A DNA stretch of 47,574 bases from Klebsiella pneumoniae (GTDB lineage Bacteria > Pseudomonadota > Gammaproteobacteria > Ga0077536). The position numbers were made by a program, and so were the translations under genes. The stretch spans positions 1 to 47,574 of the forward strand of contig CAMAXW010000025.1 in NCBI GenBank assembly GCA_945862315.1, given 5' to 3'. Under the pieces are notes generated by a model, which was not told where the DNA came from, did not search any database, and worked only from the letters and a program-made list of their open reading frames with translations. Positions 16,339 through 25,200 of this stretch are shown piece by piece. Every line of letters starts with the position of its first letter. Position 1 is the stretch's first letter.

Positions 16339-17783
16339 CAGGGCTGTCGGGCCGCTTTGGGCATCACCAGATGCACCAGCAGCAACATCACGACGGCCCG
16401 CAGCCAGTAGGTGTATTGGATCGCAATGCCGTCTTCAAAGCGTAAGCACACAAGATAAATGGTCATGAGCAAAATGAGCAGACGCGGCAGGGTAATGCGG
16501 TGCTCCAAATTGGCTAAACGGTTCACCAAGCCGATGACCATGCCGATCACCAGCATGCCCCAAACAACGCCCCACCAGCCGAAGTTCCAATACAGTTCAC
16601 CGTTCTGGCTGGGTGAAATATAAGTGTCGGGATCAGCGGAAATATGGAAAGCGCGGTTAAATTTTCGGCCGACCGTGGTGTCCGGCTTGTTGGGTAGAAA
16701 GTTGCGCGGGACGAACGCGTATTGGAGTGGACTGATAGTCCTGCCCTCCTGGAAAGGCACGGCTATGCCGACCTTCGTGACGATGAGTTCTACGCTGGGT
16801 TTTAGGCTGGTACGCGCGGTCACGTATTCGATGCCGCTGCTAAAGCGCTCGCCGGATGACTCGGTGCCCCCCATCGAGGATCGGATAGACCCTAAGACTT
16901 TTTCCAGCGCAGCTGTCCGCGAGAGATTCTGGCCTTTGAATTCATCGCGAAATTCCGCGAAGTATGAAAAAGAGGCACCGGCGACCGCCAGCACACTCAC
17001 CGCGAGGATGACGGACACCCGCCCCGTTAATAACAACCTGGCTATCAGAAAAAGGATGGGGTCCCGGAAAGACTGCTCCTTCGTATCACCGTAGAAGCCG
17101 AGGCAGAAATCCATCACGCAGAAAAAACAGAAGACCGCCAGCGCAGATCGGCTGCCATTTTTGAGGGCTAGATACGCCAGCATCAGCGCGCCGATAGGAT
17201 TGAGCAATCGTGCCAGTGAGATCACCCCGCCGAGTGGTCCCCAGTAAGGGCTGTCGAGGATCGATTGGAACTTGGTCTGGATAAAAAATACCGCCACAAA
17301 GCCGATGGCCCAGAACGCCCCCCCCACCCACCAAATGGCCCAAGTGGCCCATTCGCGCCGACAAATCCCAGCCCCCAGGGGCAGTGCGCGGCTCAGCGCG
17401 AGGCCATAGCCCAGCAAAAAGCACGCAGCAGAAAGCAGAATAACAATCTCTGCATCGGAAAAAAATGCAGGCGATCGAGCCGACTTGGGCGGCAATCCAG
17501 ACAGCAATACAACGAGATCATTACTGGCAAACGATAAAAAAAACAGCGCCAAAAATGTCAGCGACAAGGCGTGACGCCCCCGCAAACTGGGCGTCAGGCA
17601 CAGCGGGAGAAAGCACAGCACGGACAGGGTAATGACATACGCAGCTGAGCCCAGTGAGGCTAGGTTGTTGGTCCCGATCGCATAGGTCACGAGCGCGATG
17701 AGGATCCCGTTGATGGCGGCGAAAATGGGCCACAGCACAGCGGTACGGCGCTGGGGCATCGGGGTTTGCATCGCAATTCTCAT
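16338..17783 (-). CDS. Wzy-like EPS polymerase candidate, copy 2
   Basis: A polytopic membrane protein of about 481 residues, paralogous to the product of 13617-15161. Shared blocks include 'GFYGDTKEQSFRDPIL', 'PRNFLPNKPDTTVGRKFNR', 'ADPDTYISPSQNGELYW' and 'TLPRLLILLM'; by eye the C-terminal third is roughly 70 percent identical. It lacks the proline-rich N-terminus of copy 1. The start is uncertain: the frame is open from a GTG at 17822, with ATGs at 17783 and 17771. I prefer 17783 because the upstream 13 residues are hydrophilic and without a Shine-Dalgarno; 17771 is nearly as likely. It heads the polymerase-GT4-polymerase run. It may polymerise a different linkage or act on a modified unit, but this is inference. 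Confidence 0.7.
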   Translation of the reverse strand: MRIAMQTPMPQRRTAVLWPIFAAINGILIALVTYAIGTNNLASLGSAAYVITLSVLCFLPLCLTPSLRGRHALSLTFLALFFLSFASNDLVVLLSGLPPKSARSPAFFSDAEIVILLSAACFLLGYGLALSRALPLGAGICRREWATWAIWWVGGAFWAIGFVAVFFIQTKFQSILDSPYWGPLGGVISLARLLNPIGALMLAYLALKNGSRSALAVFCFFCVMDFCLGFYGDTKEQSFRDPILFLIARLLLTGRVSVILAVSVLAVAGASFSYFAEFRDEFKGQNLSRTAALEKVLGSIRSSMGGTESSGERFSSGIEYVTARTSLKPSVELIVTKVGIAVPFQEGRTISPLQYAFVPRNFLPNKPDTTVGRKFNRAFHISADPDTYISPSQNGELYWNFGWWGVVWGMLVIGMVIGLVNRLANLEHRITLPRLLILLMTIYLVCLRFEDGIAIQYTYWLRAVVMLLLVHLVMPKAARQP

Positions 17784-18086
17784 TCCGAAATTTATTCTAG
17801 CGTGGAGCGCCACGCGGCCCACCCCACACCACGACGGGGCCTAGCAGCAGCAAGCCCCCTCCTCGTGTGAGGCGTTTCGCCGCCCATTTTGCAACGTTAA
17901 TAAGTCATTTTATCGCTGGCATGACATTTAGCGCTCGCGCGGCGGGCGGCGGCGGCGCTCGCTGCAAAGAGCCTGCAACATTGCTCAGTATAATGCTCAC
18001 TTAACTTCCTTGATCAGCAGGCAGATGGCGCGACTATGGCGGCCTGCAGCTTTGGGGGAGGCGTGCCGCCGACGGTGTGAGGCCTT
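17784..18086. promoter_or_regulatory. Divergent intergenic region with consensus -10 box for the plus-strand operon
   Basis: About 300 bases without a gene separate polymerase copy 2 from the plus-strand block. A perfect TATAAT lies at 17989-17994; initiation would fall near 18001, leaving a leader of about 86 bases before the GTG start at 18087. No good -35 hexamer sits at the usual distance, so an activator or a weaker promoter is possible. The leftward start signals for polymerase copy 2 must lie here too but are not obvious. The rest of the gap is GC-rich and shows no RNA gene. Confidence 0.45.
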
Positions 18087-19325
18087 GTGAGCAAACTGAT
18101 CTTTATCAACCGATACTTCGCGCCAGACCTCTCGGCGACCAGCCAGATGCTCAGTGATCTGGCCGCTGAACTGGCCCAACAAGGCGTCCAGATCTGCGTC
18201 GTCACGAGCCGCATGGCCTACGACGCGCCGAGTCGCCGCTTCGCGCCGCGGGAAAATCTGCAGGGTGTGGAGGTGTATCGGGTGTGGACAACGGCGTGGG
18301 GTCGACACTTCCTGGGCGGTCGCGTGCTGGATTATCTGTCTTTTTACCTGCTTGGATTTTTAACCTTGCTGGGTTTGCTAAAGCGTGGTGACACCTTGGT
18401 TGCCAAAACGGATCCACCCCTCATCTCCATCGCTGCCGCACTGGCGGCCCGCTTGAAAGGCGCCAGTCTCGTCAATTGGCTACAAGATCTGTTTCCAGAA
18501 GTCGCGCTCGAACTCGGGGTTCTGCCGCCCGGTCTGGCTGCGCGAACGCTCCGCCGGTGGCGCAATTGGTCCCTGCGTCAGGCGCGCTGCAATGTGGTGA
18601 TCGGGCGCCAAATGGCGCGCCGGGTGGCCGCCGAAGGTGTGCCGATCGCGGCGATCAAAGTGATCCCGAACTGGGCTGATGGCGAACTGGTCACACCGGT
18701 CGCGCCGGCGGCCAATGACCTGCGCCGAGCCTGGGGACTCGAGGGGAATTTTGTGATCGGTTACGCCGGCAACCTGGGCCGGGCACATGAGTTCGCCACC
18801 CTGCTGGGTGCCGCCGAACTGCTGCAGGGCGACGCCCGCATCGTGTTTTTAGTGATTGGGGGCGGCAGCGGCCATCAGCAACTGCAGGGGGCCGTGGCAG
18901 CCCGCGGTCTGCGCAATGTCCTGTTCAAGCCCTATCAACCGGCCGCGGCGCTGGCTAACACCCTGAGTGCGCCCGATGTCCATTTAGTTTCACTGCTGCC
19001 CGCCTTAGAAGGCCTCATTGTCCCCAGCAAGATCTATGGCATCGCCGCGGCTGGGCGCCCCTGTATTTTTATTGGCGAGCGTTCCGGAGAAATCGCAAGC
19101 CTCCTACAGGCAGGACAGTTTGGGGCGACCGTGTTGCCTGGTGATAGTGCGGCGTTGGCGGCGGCTATCCGGGTGGTGGCGAGTGATGCGCAACACTGGT
19201 CGCGGTGGGCAACGGCCGCGCGCGCCATGTTCGAAAACACCTTCACGGCGGGACACTCATTGGCCGCCTGGCGGGAAGTGCTAAACCCGCCCACCCCGCC
19301 CGCGAGGCCGGGTGCACTAGCCTGA
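18087..19325 (+). CDS. Family 4 glycosyltransferase, WbuB-like
   Basis: A 412-residue GT-B transferase of the WbuB/WcaI-like branch. The N-terminal 'INRYFAPDLSATSQML' (7-22) is the typical start for these enzymes. 'NWLQDLFPEVALELG' (about 129-143) and 'VIPNWADGE' follow. The donor half has 'IGYAGNLGRAHEF' and the 'EGLIVPSKIYGIAAAGRP' segment that carries the nucleotide-sugar glutamate. The start is a GTG at 18087 with GAGG a few bases upstream. It is the first gene of a seven-gene plus-strand run (18087-25185) and lies behind the TATAAT at 17989. Members of this branch often add N-acetyl amino sugars, but the sugar here is not determinable. Confidence 0.9.
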   Translation: MSKLIFINRYFAPDLSATSQMLSDLAAELAQQGVQICVVTSRMAYDAPSRRFAPRENLQGVEVYRVWTTAWGRHFLGGRVLDYLSFYLLGFLTLLGLLKRGDTLVAKTDPPLISIAAALAARLKGASLVNWLQDLFPEVALELGVLPPGLAARTLRRWRNWSLRQARCNVVIGRQMARRVAAEGVPIAAIKVIPNWADGELVTPVAPAANDLRRAWGLEGNFVIGYAGNLGRAHEFATLLGAAELLQGDARIVFLVIGGGSGHQQLQGAVAARGLRNVLFKPYQPAAALANTLSAPDVHLVSLLPALEGLIVPSKIYGIAAAGRPCIFIGERSGEIASLLQAGQFGATVLPGDSAALAAAIRVVASDAQHWSRWATAARAMFENTFTAGHSLAAWREVLNPPTPPARPGALA

Positions 19326-19359
19326 GACTCTATTCGCAGAGCCTTAGGGCGTAAATCCA

Positions 19360-19376
19360 AGCCGCGTCAGGCGGCT
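19360..19376 (+). other. Hairpin AGCCGC-GTCAG-GCGGCT between two operon genes
   Basis: A perfect 6-bp stem with a 5-base loop lies in the 97-base gap after the first glycosyltransferase of the plus-strand run. There is no T-run directly after it, so it may stabilise or process the message rather than end it. Confidence 0.25.
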
Positions 19377-19422
19377 GGTTGAGGCCCCTTAATTTTCGCA
19401 AGCCATCGGGTGAGGAGACTGT

Positions 19423-20094
19423 GTGTTAAGTCGTCAAGCAAAAGCTTTTTTCTATCTCGCAGCGGGGCCATTGCTCGCGCTCAATGGGTTTTTTTATCGG
19501 CATTTTAGGGCGCCCCGCACGGGGCCGGCCAAAGTGCATCTGGGCCCAGGCCAGCGTAATTACCTGCCTGGGTGGGTGAATGTCGACGCCAATATGTTTA
19601 CCGGGAAATGTGATCTTTGGGCAGATTTGCGCAACCCGTTGCCATTCCATACGGCGAGCTTAGACGCTGCCTACTCTCACCATATGTTGGAACATCTACC
19701 CAACCTAGAGCAGCATTTGGCCGAGGTATTTCGTTGTCTCAAGCCCGGTGGCGTGTACCGGGTAGGTGGGCCTAACGGGGATTCCGCCATGGCTAAATTC
19801 CTCGCCAATGACACCGCCTGGTTTGGGGATTTTCCAGACAAATACACCAGCATCGGCGGGCGTTTCGCGAATTTTATTTTCTGTCGCCAAGAGCATCTCA
19901 CCATTTTGACGTATTCGTTCTTAGAAGAACTGATGAGTAACGCGGGCTTTACCCACATTCGCGCCAGCGTGCCAGTGCAACACACCGGCTATCCCCAGCT
20001 TTTTTCTGACTGCCTGAGCAAGGAGGACGAATCTGATTTTGACGCACCGCATACCCTCATCGTGGAAGGCGTTAAGCCGCCCATTGGGCGCTAG
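19423..20094 (+). CDS. Class I SAM-dependent methyltransferase
   Basis: A 223-residue methyltransferase. The SAM-binding region begins 'KVHLGPGQRNYLPGWVNVDA' (about 37-56), an unusual LGPG variant of motif I that is common in EPS-locus methyltransferases. It continues with 'LDAAYSHHMLEHL' (84-96, post-motif acidic/histidine segment) and 'CLKPGGVYRV'. A short hydrophobic stretch near the N-terminus (10-24) may tether it to the membrane. The start is a GTG at 19423 with a strong TGAGGAGA (19411-19418). It would methylate a sugar or a glycan end; in some loci such a cap stops chain growth, but nothing here proves that role. It sits between a glycosyltransferase and the amidotransferase. Confidence 0.85.
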   Translation: MLSRQAKAFFYLAAGPLLALNGFFYRHFRAPRTGPAKVHLGPGQRNYLPGWVNVDANMFTGKCDLWADLRNPLPFHTASLDAAYSHHMLEHLPNLEQHLAEVFRCLKPGGVYRVGGPNGDSAMAKFLANDTAWFGDFPDKYTSIGGRFANFIFCRQEHLTILTYSFLEELMSNAGFTHIRASVPVQHTGYPQLFSDCLSKEDESDFDAPHTLIVEGVKPPIGR

Positions 20095-20188
20095 CGCCAA
20101 TTGCCACCAGCTCGCAAAATAGTGGCACAGCCCCTGTTTCGAACCTGCATAAACATGACCCCCTATCTTTCTAAGTCGGACACCCATC

Positions 20189-22063
20189 ATGTGTGGCATT
20201 AACGGCATTCGGAGTTTTCTCCTGCCGCGCGTGGCGCGGGAAGCGGCCGTTAATGCCATGAACGTGGCCTCGGCCCACCGCGGGCCAGATGACGCCGGGG
20301 TGTGGAGTACCTCGAACCTAACGCTGGGACATCGGCGGCTGTCGATCCTTGATCTGAGCGCGGCGGGGCACCAGCCGATGGCTTCTGCCTGCGGTCGCTA
20401 CCACGTGGCGTACAACGGCGAGTTGTACAATTTTCGCGCCTTGCGCGCCCAACTGGACTATCCCTTCGTCACCCAGACGGACACCGAGGTGTTGCTGGCG
20501 GCGTGGCAGCGCTGGGGTGCCGCCTGCCTGGAAAAACTGGACGGCATGTATGGCTTCGCGCTGTGGGATAACGAGGATAAAACCCTCCATTTAGTGCGCG
20601 ACCGCTTAGGCATCAAGCCGGTTTATTACTGGGCGGGCGCTGATAATTTTTTGTTTTCCTCCGAAATCCGCCCGCTGCTAGCCTCGAATCTTGTGCCGAG
20701 ACGCCTGAATCGCGCAGCACTAAGCGATTTTTTACGCTACCAAACACTCCTCCAGCCCACCACGCTGATTCAAGACGTGCGCATGCTCCCCGCAGCCAGC
20801 CATCTGATCTTGAGCGACAAGGGCCTCGCTATTACCCGCTACTGGACGCCTTGGAGCAAACCCAACCCCGATTTGGCCCATGCCGCACCCAAGGTGGTTT
20901 TAGCCCGCATCAAAGAAACTTTAGGGGCGGCCGTCGAACGACAATTAGTCGCGGATGTGCCGTTTGGTATTTTTCTGTCGGGCGGCATCGACTCCGCCGC
21001 CCTCGTGGCTTTGGCCAGTCAAGTCACCGGCAAGCTGTCGACCTTTTGTGTCGACTTTGCGGAACCGCGGTTCAGTGAAGCTCGTTATGCGGCAAAAATC
21101 GCCGCCGACTACCGCACTGAGCATCATTTGGTGCAACTCCATCCCAAGGATTTTCTGGCGCGACTGCCGGCGGCAATCGCCGCCATTGACCACCCCAGCG
21201 CCGATGGGCTCAACCAATATGTGGTGGCGGGATTAGCGCGCCAGAGCGGTCTGCGCATGGCGCTGTCGGGGCTCGGCGGGGACGAGATTTTTGCCGGCTA
21301 CCCAGTGTTTGCCCGCAGCGCACGCTTGAGCAAACTGCCCTACATCAACCGGGTGCCGCGCCTGCTGCGCCGGGGACTGATGCGCGGTGCCGCCCGCCTC
21401 CGCCAGAGCATTTCGATGGACAAGCTGGCGGCAATCTTGGGGGCGACCAAGGTCGATGCGCTCAGCAGTTACCCCTATGTCAGGCAGGTCTTTCTGGATG
21501 AGGAAATTTGCCGTTTGCTGCCCCAGCCCGTACCCCCGAATCCGGTTGCAGCCCTTGCGCAAAGTTTGCTCACCGACCCGGTGTTTGCCGAGTTGCCCGG
21601 GCTATCCCAAATTTCCGCCTTAGAGATAGCGAGCTATATGGAGCCGGTGCTCCTGCGGGACGCGGATCAAATGAGCATGGCGCACGGACTGGAAGTGCGC
21701 GTGCCATTTCTCGACCACCAACTGGTGGAGCTGATGTTTTGGATACCCGATGCTCTCAAGCTGGATGGGACGCCCAAACCCCTGCTCGTCGGCGCACTCG
21801 GTGATGCGTTGCCCAAAGACATCACGCAACGGCCCAAACAGGGTTTCGTCATGCCTTTTGCGACTTGGATAAAAAATGAACTGCGAGCATTTTGTCAGGC
21901 ACGTTTAGAGCGGTTAGCGCAGCGCAATCTGGGCTTCAATCAGCAGGTGCTAAACGCGCTGTGGGAGAATTTTCTACGCGGCGATCCGCGCGCCTCTTGG
22001 CCCAAAATTTGGCTGTTGGTCGTGCTTGAGGATTGGCTCGATCGCAACGGTGTGAGTGAGTAG
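20189..22063 (+). CDS. asnB: Glutamine-hydrolysing asparagine synthase family amidotransferase
   Basis: A 624-residue two-domain enzyme. The class II glutaminase half starts with Cys2 (MCGINGI), exposed after removal of Met1, and has AHRGPDD (29-35), GHRRLSI (47-53) and 'AYNGELYN' (74-81). The synthetase half has the ATP pyrophosphatase loop SGGIDS (264-269) and 'LSGLGGDEIFAGYP'. EPS loci with exosortases commonly carry such paralogues, thought to amidate a uronic-acid sugar or modify the glycan rather than make free asparagine. That role is inference, since no substrate is visible. The length is normal for the family. The start is the ATG at 20189, required by the catalytic cysteine. It overlaps the next glycosyltransferase by 8 bases if that gene starts at its GTG. 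Confidence 0.93.
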   Translation: MCGINGIRSFLLPRVAREAAVNAMNVASAHRGPDDAGVWSTSNLTLGHRRLSILDLSAAGHQPMASACGRYHVAYNGELYNFRALRAQLDYPFVTQTDTEVLLAAWQRWGAACLEKLDGMYGFALWDNEDKTLHLVRDRLGIKPVYYWAGADNFLFSSEIRPLLASNLVPRRLNRAALSDFLRYQTLLQPTTLIQDVRMLPAASHLILSDKGLAITRYWTPWSKPNPDLAHAAPKVVLARIKETLGAAVERQLVADVPFGIFLSGGIDSAALVALASQVTGKLSTFCVDFAEPRFSEARYAAKIAADYRTEHHLVQLHPKDFLARLPAAIAAIDHPSADGLNQYVVAGLARQSGLRMALSGLGGDEIFAGYPVFARSARLSKLPYINRVPRLLRRGLMRGAARLRQSISMDKLAAILGATKVDALSSYPYVRQVFLDEEICRLLPQPVPPNPVAALAQSLLTDPVFAELPGLSQISALEIASYMEPVLLRDADQMSMAHGLEVRVPFLDHQLVELMFWIPDALKLDGTPKPLLVGALGDALPKDITQRPKQGFVMPFATWIKNELRAFCQARLERLAQRNLGFNQQVLNALWENFLRGDPRASWPKIWLLVVLEDWLDRNGVSE

Positions 22064-23102
22064 CAACATGCCACACCCACCAGCGCTTGCTGTCCTGATG
22101 ATATTTCGGAAACGTCGTGCCGACGCTAACTTCAGTATTGAGGCCTCGTTCAAAGAAACTCTCAAGTATTTACACGCCAACCGCCACATTGACGTGCGGG
22201 AGTTTGTTAGCACGCATTTAAGTATCGGCGTGGTGCCGCGGCTACGCGCGTTGTGGGAGCTGCGGCGGCAACGCGCTGAGGTCTATCACATCACCGGCGA
22301 CATCCATTTTTTGGTGTTGGGACTGCCCGGCAAAAAAACGCTTTTGACCATCCACGATTTGGGCTTTTTAGAGCGCGGCAGTCACCCGCTGAGTCGCTGG
22401 TTATTGAAAAAACTCTGGCTGGATTGGCCGGTGCAACGTGCGCGGATGGTCAGTGCTGTGTCGGATGCGACGCGCTTAGCCATCCTCCAGCGCACGGGGT
22501 GCCCACCCTCTAAGGTGGTGACTATCCCCACGCTGGTGTCGGACACTTATACCCGCAAGAGCAAGGTGTTCAATCGCGAGCGCCCCCAAATTCTCCACAT
22601 CGGTCTGGCCCCCAATAAAAATTTCCACCGTCATGTGCTGGCGCTAGCTGGTTTGCGTTGTACTTTGCAGATCATCGGCCCGCTCAACGAGGCCCAGCAC
22701 GCGCACTTGCGCCAACATCAAATCGACTACCGCGCCGACACTAATCTACCTTTGGACGCTATGCAGCGCGCCTACGAGGCGTGCGATGTGCTGTTGTTTG
22801 CCTCGACCCTCGAGGGTTTTGGCATGCCTATCATCGAAGCCCAAACGGTGGGGCGAGTGGTGGTGACCAGCGGCATTAGCTCGATGCCGGAAATTGCCGG
22901 GGGGGCCGCCTGCCTCGTCGACCCCTACCAAGTCGCGTCTATTCGGGCCGGCCTCGAGCGTGTCATTCACGAGGAGGATTATCGGGAATCGCTGATCACC
23001 GCGGGTTACCGCAACGTGCAGCGCTTCACCGGCCAGCAGGTCGCCCAAGCCTACGCCCAAGCCTACGAAAAAATCGCCGCGGGTGGCGACTTTGCGTCAT
23101 GA
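22056..23102 (+). CDS. Family 4 glycosyltransferase
   Basis: A glycosyltransferase of 344-348 residues with GT-B layout. 'KKTLLTIHDLGFLERG' and 'RMVSAVSDATRLAIL' lie in the acceptor half. 'PQILHIGLAPNKNFHRHVLAL' starts the donor half, and 'STLEGFGMPIIEAQTVGRVVV' gives the E-x7-E signature. Two starts are possible: a GTG at 22056 overlapping the amidotransferase by 8 bases, or an ATG at 22068 just after its stop. No strong Shine-Dalgarno separates them. Its end overlaps the oxidoreductase start by 4 bases (ATGA), so it is part of a coupled run. Sugar specificity unknown. Confidence 0.9.
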   Translation: MSSNMPHPPALAVLMIFRKRRADANFSIEASFKETLKYLHANRHIDVREFVSTHLSIGVVPRLRALWELRRQRAEVYHITGDIHFLVLGLPGKKTLLTIHDLGFLERGSHPLSRWLLKKLWLDWPVQRARMVSAVSDATRLAILQRTGCPPSKVVTIPTLVSDTYTRKSKVFNRERPQILHIGLAPNKNFHRHVLALAGLRCTLQIIGPLNEAQHAHLRQHQIDYRADTNLPLDAMQRAYEACDVLLFASTLEGFGMPIIEAQTVGRVVVTSGISSMPEIAGGAACLVDPYQVASIRAGLERVIHEEDYRESLITAGYRNVQRFTGQQVAQAYAQAYEKIAAGGDFAS

Positions 23103-24088
23103 ATAAGCCCTTGTCGCTGGGCATTGTGGGAGCAGGTTTGATCGTTAATAACGCCCACCTGCCAGCACTGCGTAACCTACCCGGGGTCCGGATCGTGTGG
23201 ATTGCCGATCGCCAACCTGAGCAGGCAGCAAGGCTGGGCGCTGCGTGGAAAATTCCTGCGGTGAGCCTGCCCGCCAGCCCCGAGTTGCTCCCGCCATGCG
23301 ATATCGCCCTGCTCGCCACCCCGGTGCACGCGCGGGCGGCTTATCTCGCCGCTTTCGCGGGGCAGCACACGGCGGTGCTGTGCGAGAAACCCTTTGCCCA
23401 GAGCGTCGCGGAACACCAGCACTATTGTGCGCAATTTAGTGCCGAGCGCCTGGGTGTCGGCTTCCAGCGCCGCCTGCAAGTACAGAACCGCCTCATGCGC
23501 GACCTGGTGGCTGCGCAGACCTTTGGCCCACTCCAACGCATTCGCGTGCAAGAAGGCGGACGCACCACCAAAGCTGGCCCGGGCGGCTATTTTTTGGATA
23601 CTCAAAATGGTCGCAGCTTCGGGGTGCTGGCGGATCTGGGCTCGCACACCTTGGACATGATTTTTTCCACCCTACCGCCGCTAGCGGTGCACATAAGACA
23701 CTGCGACATGGTGATCGACGAGGGGATCGATCGACACGTCCGGGCCCAGTTCACCCTCAGCGCCGAGCAGGGCGACGTCGACGTCGACTACTGCGTCACC
23801 TGGCTAGACAGCATGGAGAACGCCGCTTGGTGGGAGTTTCGTCACGCCACGGTAAAAATGGGACTCGCACCGGGCGGCGCGCTGCAAATTATGCGGGGCA
23901 CCAGCCCCCTGGCACACCTCGACACGCGCGCCATGGGTGCGCGCACCACCGCGCAGGCGTTTTTTTTGCAGTGGCAAAGTTTTCTCGCCGGCGTTGGCAC
24001 GGGCACCCCCAGCGAGGTTTCTGCCCACTCGGCGGTGTGGGTGACCCGTACGGTCGAAGCACTACACGATGAGGCCGGCCGCACGTGA
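23099..24088 (+). CDS. Gfo/Idh/MocA family oxidoreductase
   Basis: A 329-residue NAD(P)-dependent dehydrogenase that probably oxidises or reduces a sugar nucleotide or a glycan sugar. The N-terminal Rossmann fold shows GAGLI (11-15) followed by 'RIVWIADRQPEQA' (31-43, with an acidic residue at the end of strand 2 suggesting NAD). The family signature CEKP is at 95-98, with the catalytic lysine in EKP. 'ADLGSHTLDM' gives the conserved histidine-containing motif of the C-terminal domain. Start and stop overlap its neighbours by 4 bases each way. Together with the following epimerase it could make an unusual sugar of the repeat unit, but the substrate cannot be inferred. Confidence 0.9.
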   Translation: MNKPLSLGIVGAGLIVNNAHLPALRNLPGVRIVWIADRQPEQAARLGAAWKIPAVSLPASPELLPPCDIALLATPVHARAAYLAAFAGQHTAVLCEKPFAQSVAEHQHYCAQFSAERLGVGFQRRLQVQNRLMRDLVAAQTFGPLQRIRVQEGGRTTKAGPGGYFLDTQNGRSFGVLADLGSHTLDMIFSTLPPLAVHIRHCDMVIDEGIDRHVRAQFTLSAEQGDVDVDYCVTWLDSMENAAWWEFRHATVKMGLAPGGALQIMRGTSPLAHLDTRAMGARTTAQAFFLQWQSFLAGVGTGTPSEVSAHSAVWVTRTVEALHDEAGRT

Positions 24089-25185
24089 AACCGCGTATCG
24101 CTGTCATCGGTGCGAATGGCCAAGTGGGGGCCGAGTTATGTTTGGCGCTGCATAATTTTTCCAATCTGAGTGTGGTGCCAATTATTCGTGCCCGACGCGG
24201 CTCGTCTTACTTACGCTGGAAAGGCTTGGCCTGCCGTCACGGTTCGCTCACCCATGCGCAGAGCGCCCAAGGCTTAATTGGCGATTGCGACCTCATTCTC
24301 AATTTGGCGTTGCCGAGCGGTCGACCGCGCGAAGTGCGTAAAGAAAATCGGGACATCATCGAGAATTGCGCACGCTATGCCAAAGCCGGCGCGCGCATCG
24401 TCTACTTCAGTACGCAATCGGTATACGGTGCGGCGGGCCCCCAACACTGGATTCGCTGGCGCAACGGTTACGGATTAGAAAAATTACGCGGCGAAAACGA
24501 CGCCCGACGGAGCGCGAAACGGCATCAAAAAGCCTTGTGGGTACTCCGCCTTGGGCATGTTTGCGGGGATTTACAGTCTATTTCGCTGCAGATGAGACAA
24601 GACCTCCAGAACGGTGCGGTGCATTTGGCCCGCGACGGAGAAGTACTGTCTAACTGCACCCAGATTGCCACCATAGTGGCCTGCGCGCTGGCGCTGTTGG
24701 GCGAATGCGACCCCCCAGGCACCTATGATTTAATGGACGCGCCCCATCGAACCTGGCGGGAAATCTATGCTTGGGAAGCACAGTGCGCCGGGGTCACGGC
24801 GCACATACGGTCCATCCCCGCGCGGACCCCTCCCCGTTTAAGCGAATTTTTTCGCACGCTCATCAGCGCACCGCTGCGTGGCCGGGCGGGTAACCCGGTG
24901 GTCCATGAAATGGGTTTAAAATTTCTCGCCATGCTGCCCGAAAAATGGGGTGCAGCCCTGCAAGCACGCTATTTTCAAAAACGCGCGGCGGGAGAAATTG
25001 CGGCACTTCAGGCGTCTGTCCGTTCGCAAGACGCCTGCGACTGGCAGGCCGTGCCAGGACCTTTTTTCTTAACCGGGATAGATACGGATGCCGCCTTGCG
25101 CGACCCCCGTTACCGGATCCCGTTGACCCCCAGCCAGCCGCCGTTCCCCGAAGATTTACCACTGGCGCACGCAGGCCCCGGTTAG
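24085..25185 (+). CDS. NAD-dependent epimerase/dehydratase (extended SDR)
   Basis: A 366-residue short-chain dehydrogenase/reductase of the sugar-nucleotide epimerase/dehydratase type. The dinucleotide motif is GANGQVG (9-15). The active site shows Ser in 'YFSTQSVYGA' (107-116) and the YxxxK pair Tyr129/Lys133 in YGLEK. The C-terminal part, about residues 240-366, is unusual and not one I recognise, so the reaction could differ from simple 4-epimerisation. The start is a GTG overlapping the oxidoreductase stop by 4 bases (GTGA). It is the last gene of the plus-strand run, and its stop faces the pectate-lyase-like gene 7 bases away. Confidence 0.82.
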   Translation: MKPRIAVIGANGQVGAELCLALHNFSNLSVVPIIRARRGSSYLRWKGLACRHGSLTHAQSAQGLIGDCDLILNLALPSGRPREVRKENRDIIENCARYAKAGARIVYFSTQSVYGAAGPQHWIRWRNGYGLEKLRGENDARRSAKRHQKALWVLRLGHVCGDLQSISLQMRQDLQNGAVHLARDGEVLSNCTQIATIVACALALLGECDPPGTYDLMDAPHRTWREIYAWEAQCAGVTAHIRSIPARTPPRLSEFFRTLISAPLRGRAGNPVVHEMGLKFLAMLPEKWGAALQARYFQKRAAGEIAALQASVRSQDACDWQAVPGPFFLTGIDTDAALRDPRYRIPLTPSQPPFPEDLPLAHAGPG

Positions 25186-25186
25186 G

Positions 25187-25200
25187 GCTGGTCTACCAGC
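25187..25200. terminator. Inverted repeat GCTGG-TCTA-CCAGC at a convergent gene junction
   Basis: This perfect small hairpin spans the 7-base gap and overlaps the stop of the minus-strand gene. Position suggests a bidirectional stop signal, but the stem is only 5-6 bp and no T-run follows. Confidence 0.3.

Noticed and set aside
17920-17940. Possible sigma-54 promoter TGGCATGACATTTAGC
   Set aside because: The spacing between GG and GC is one base too long, and the -12 element does not match.
20120-20140. TGGCAC upstream of the amidotransferase gene as a sigma-54 -24 element
   Set aside because: The TTGC expected at -12 is missing.
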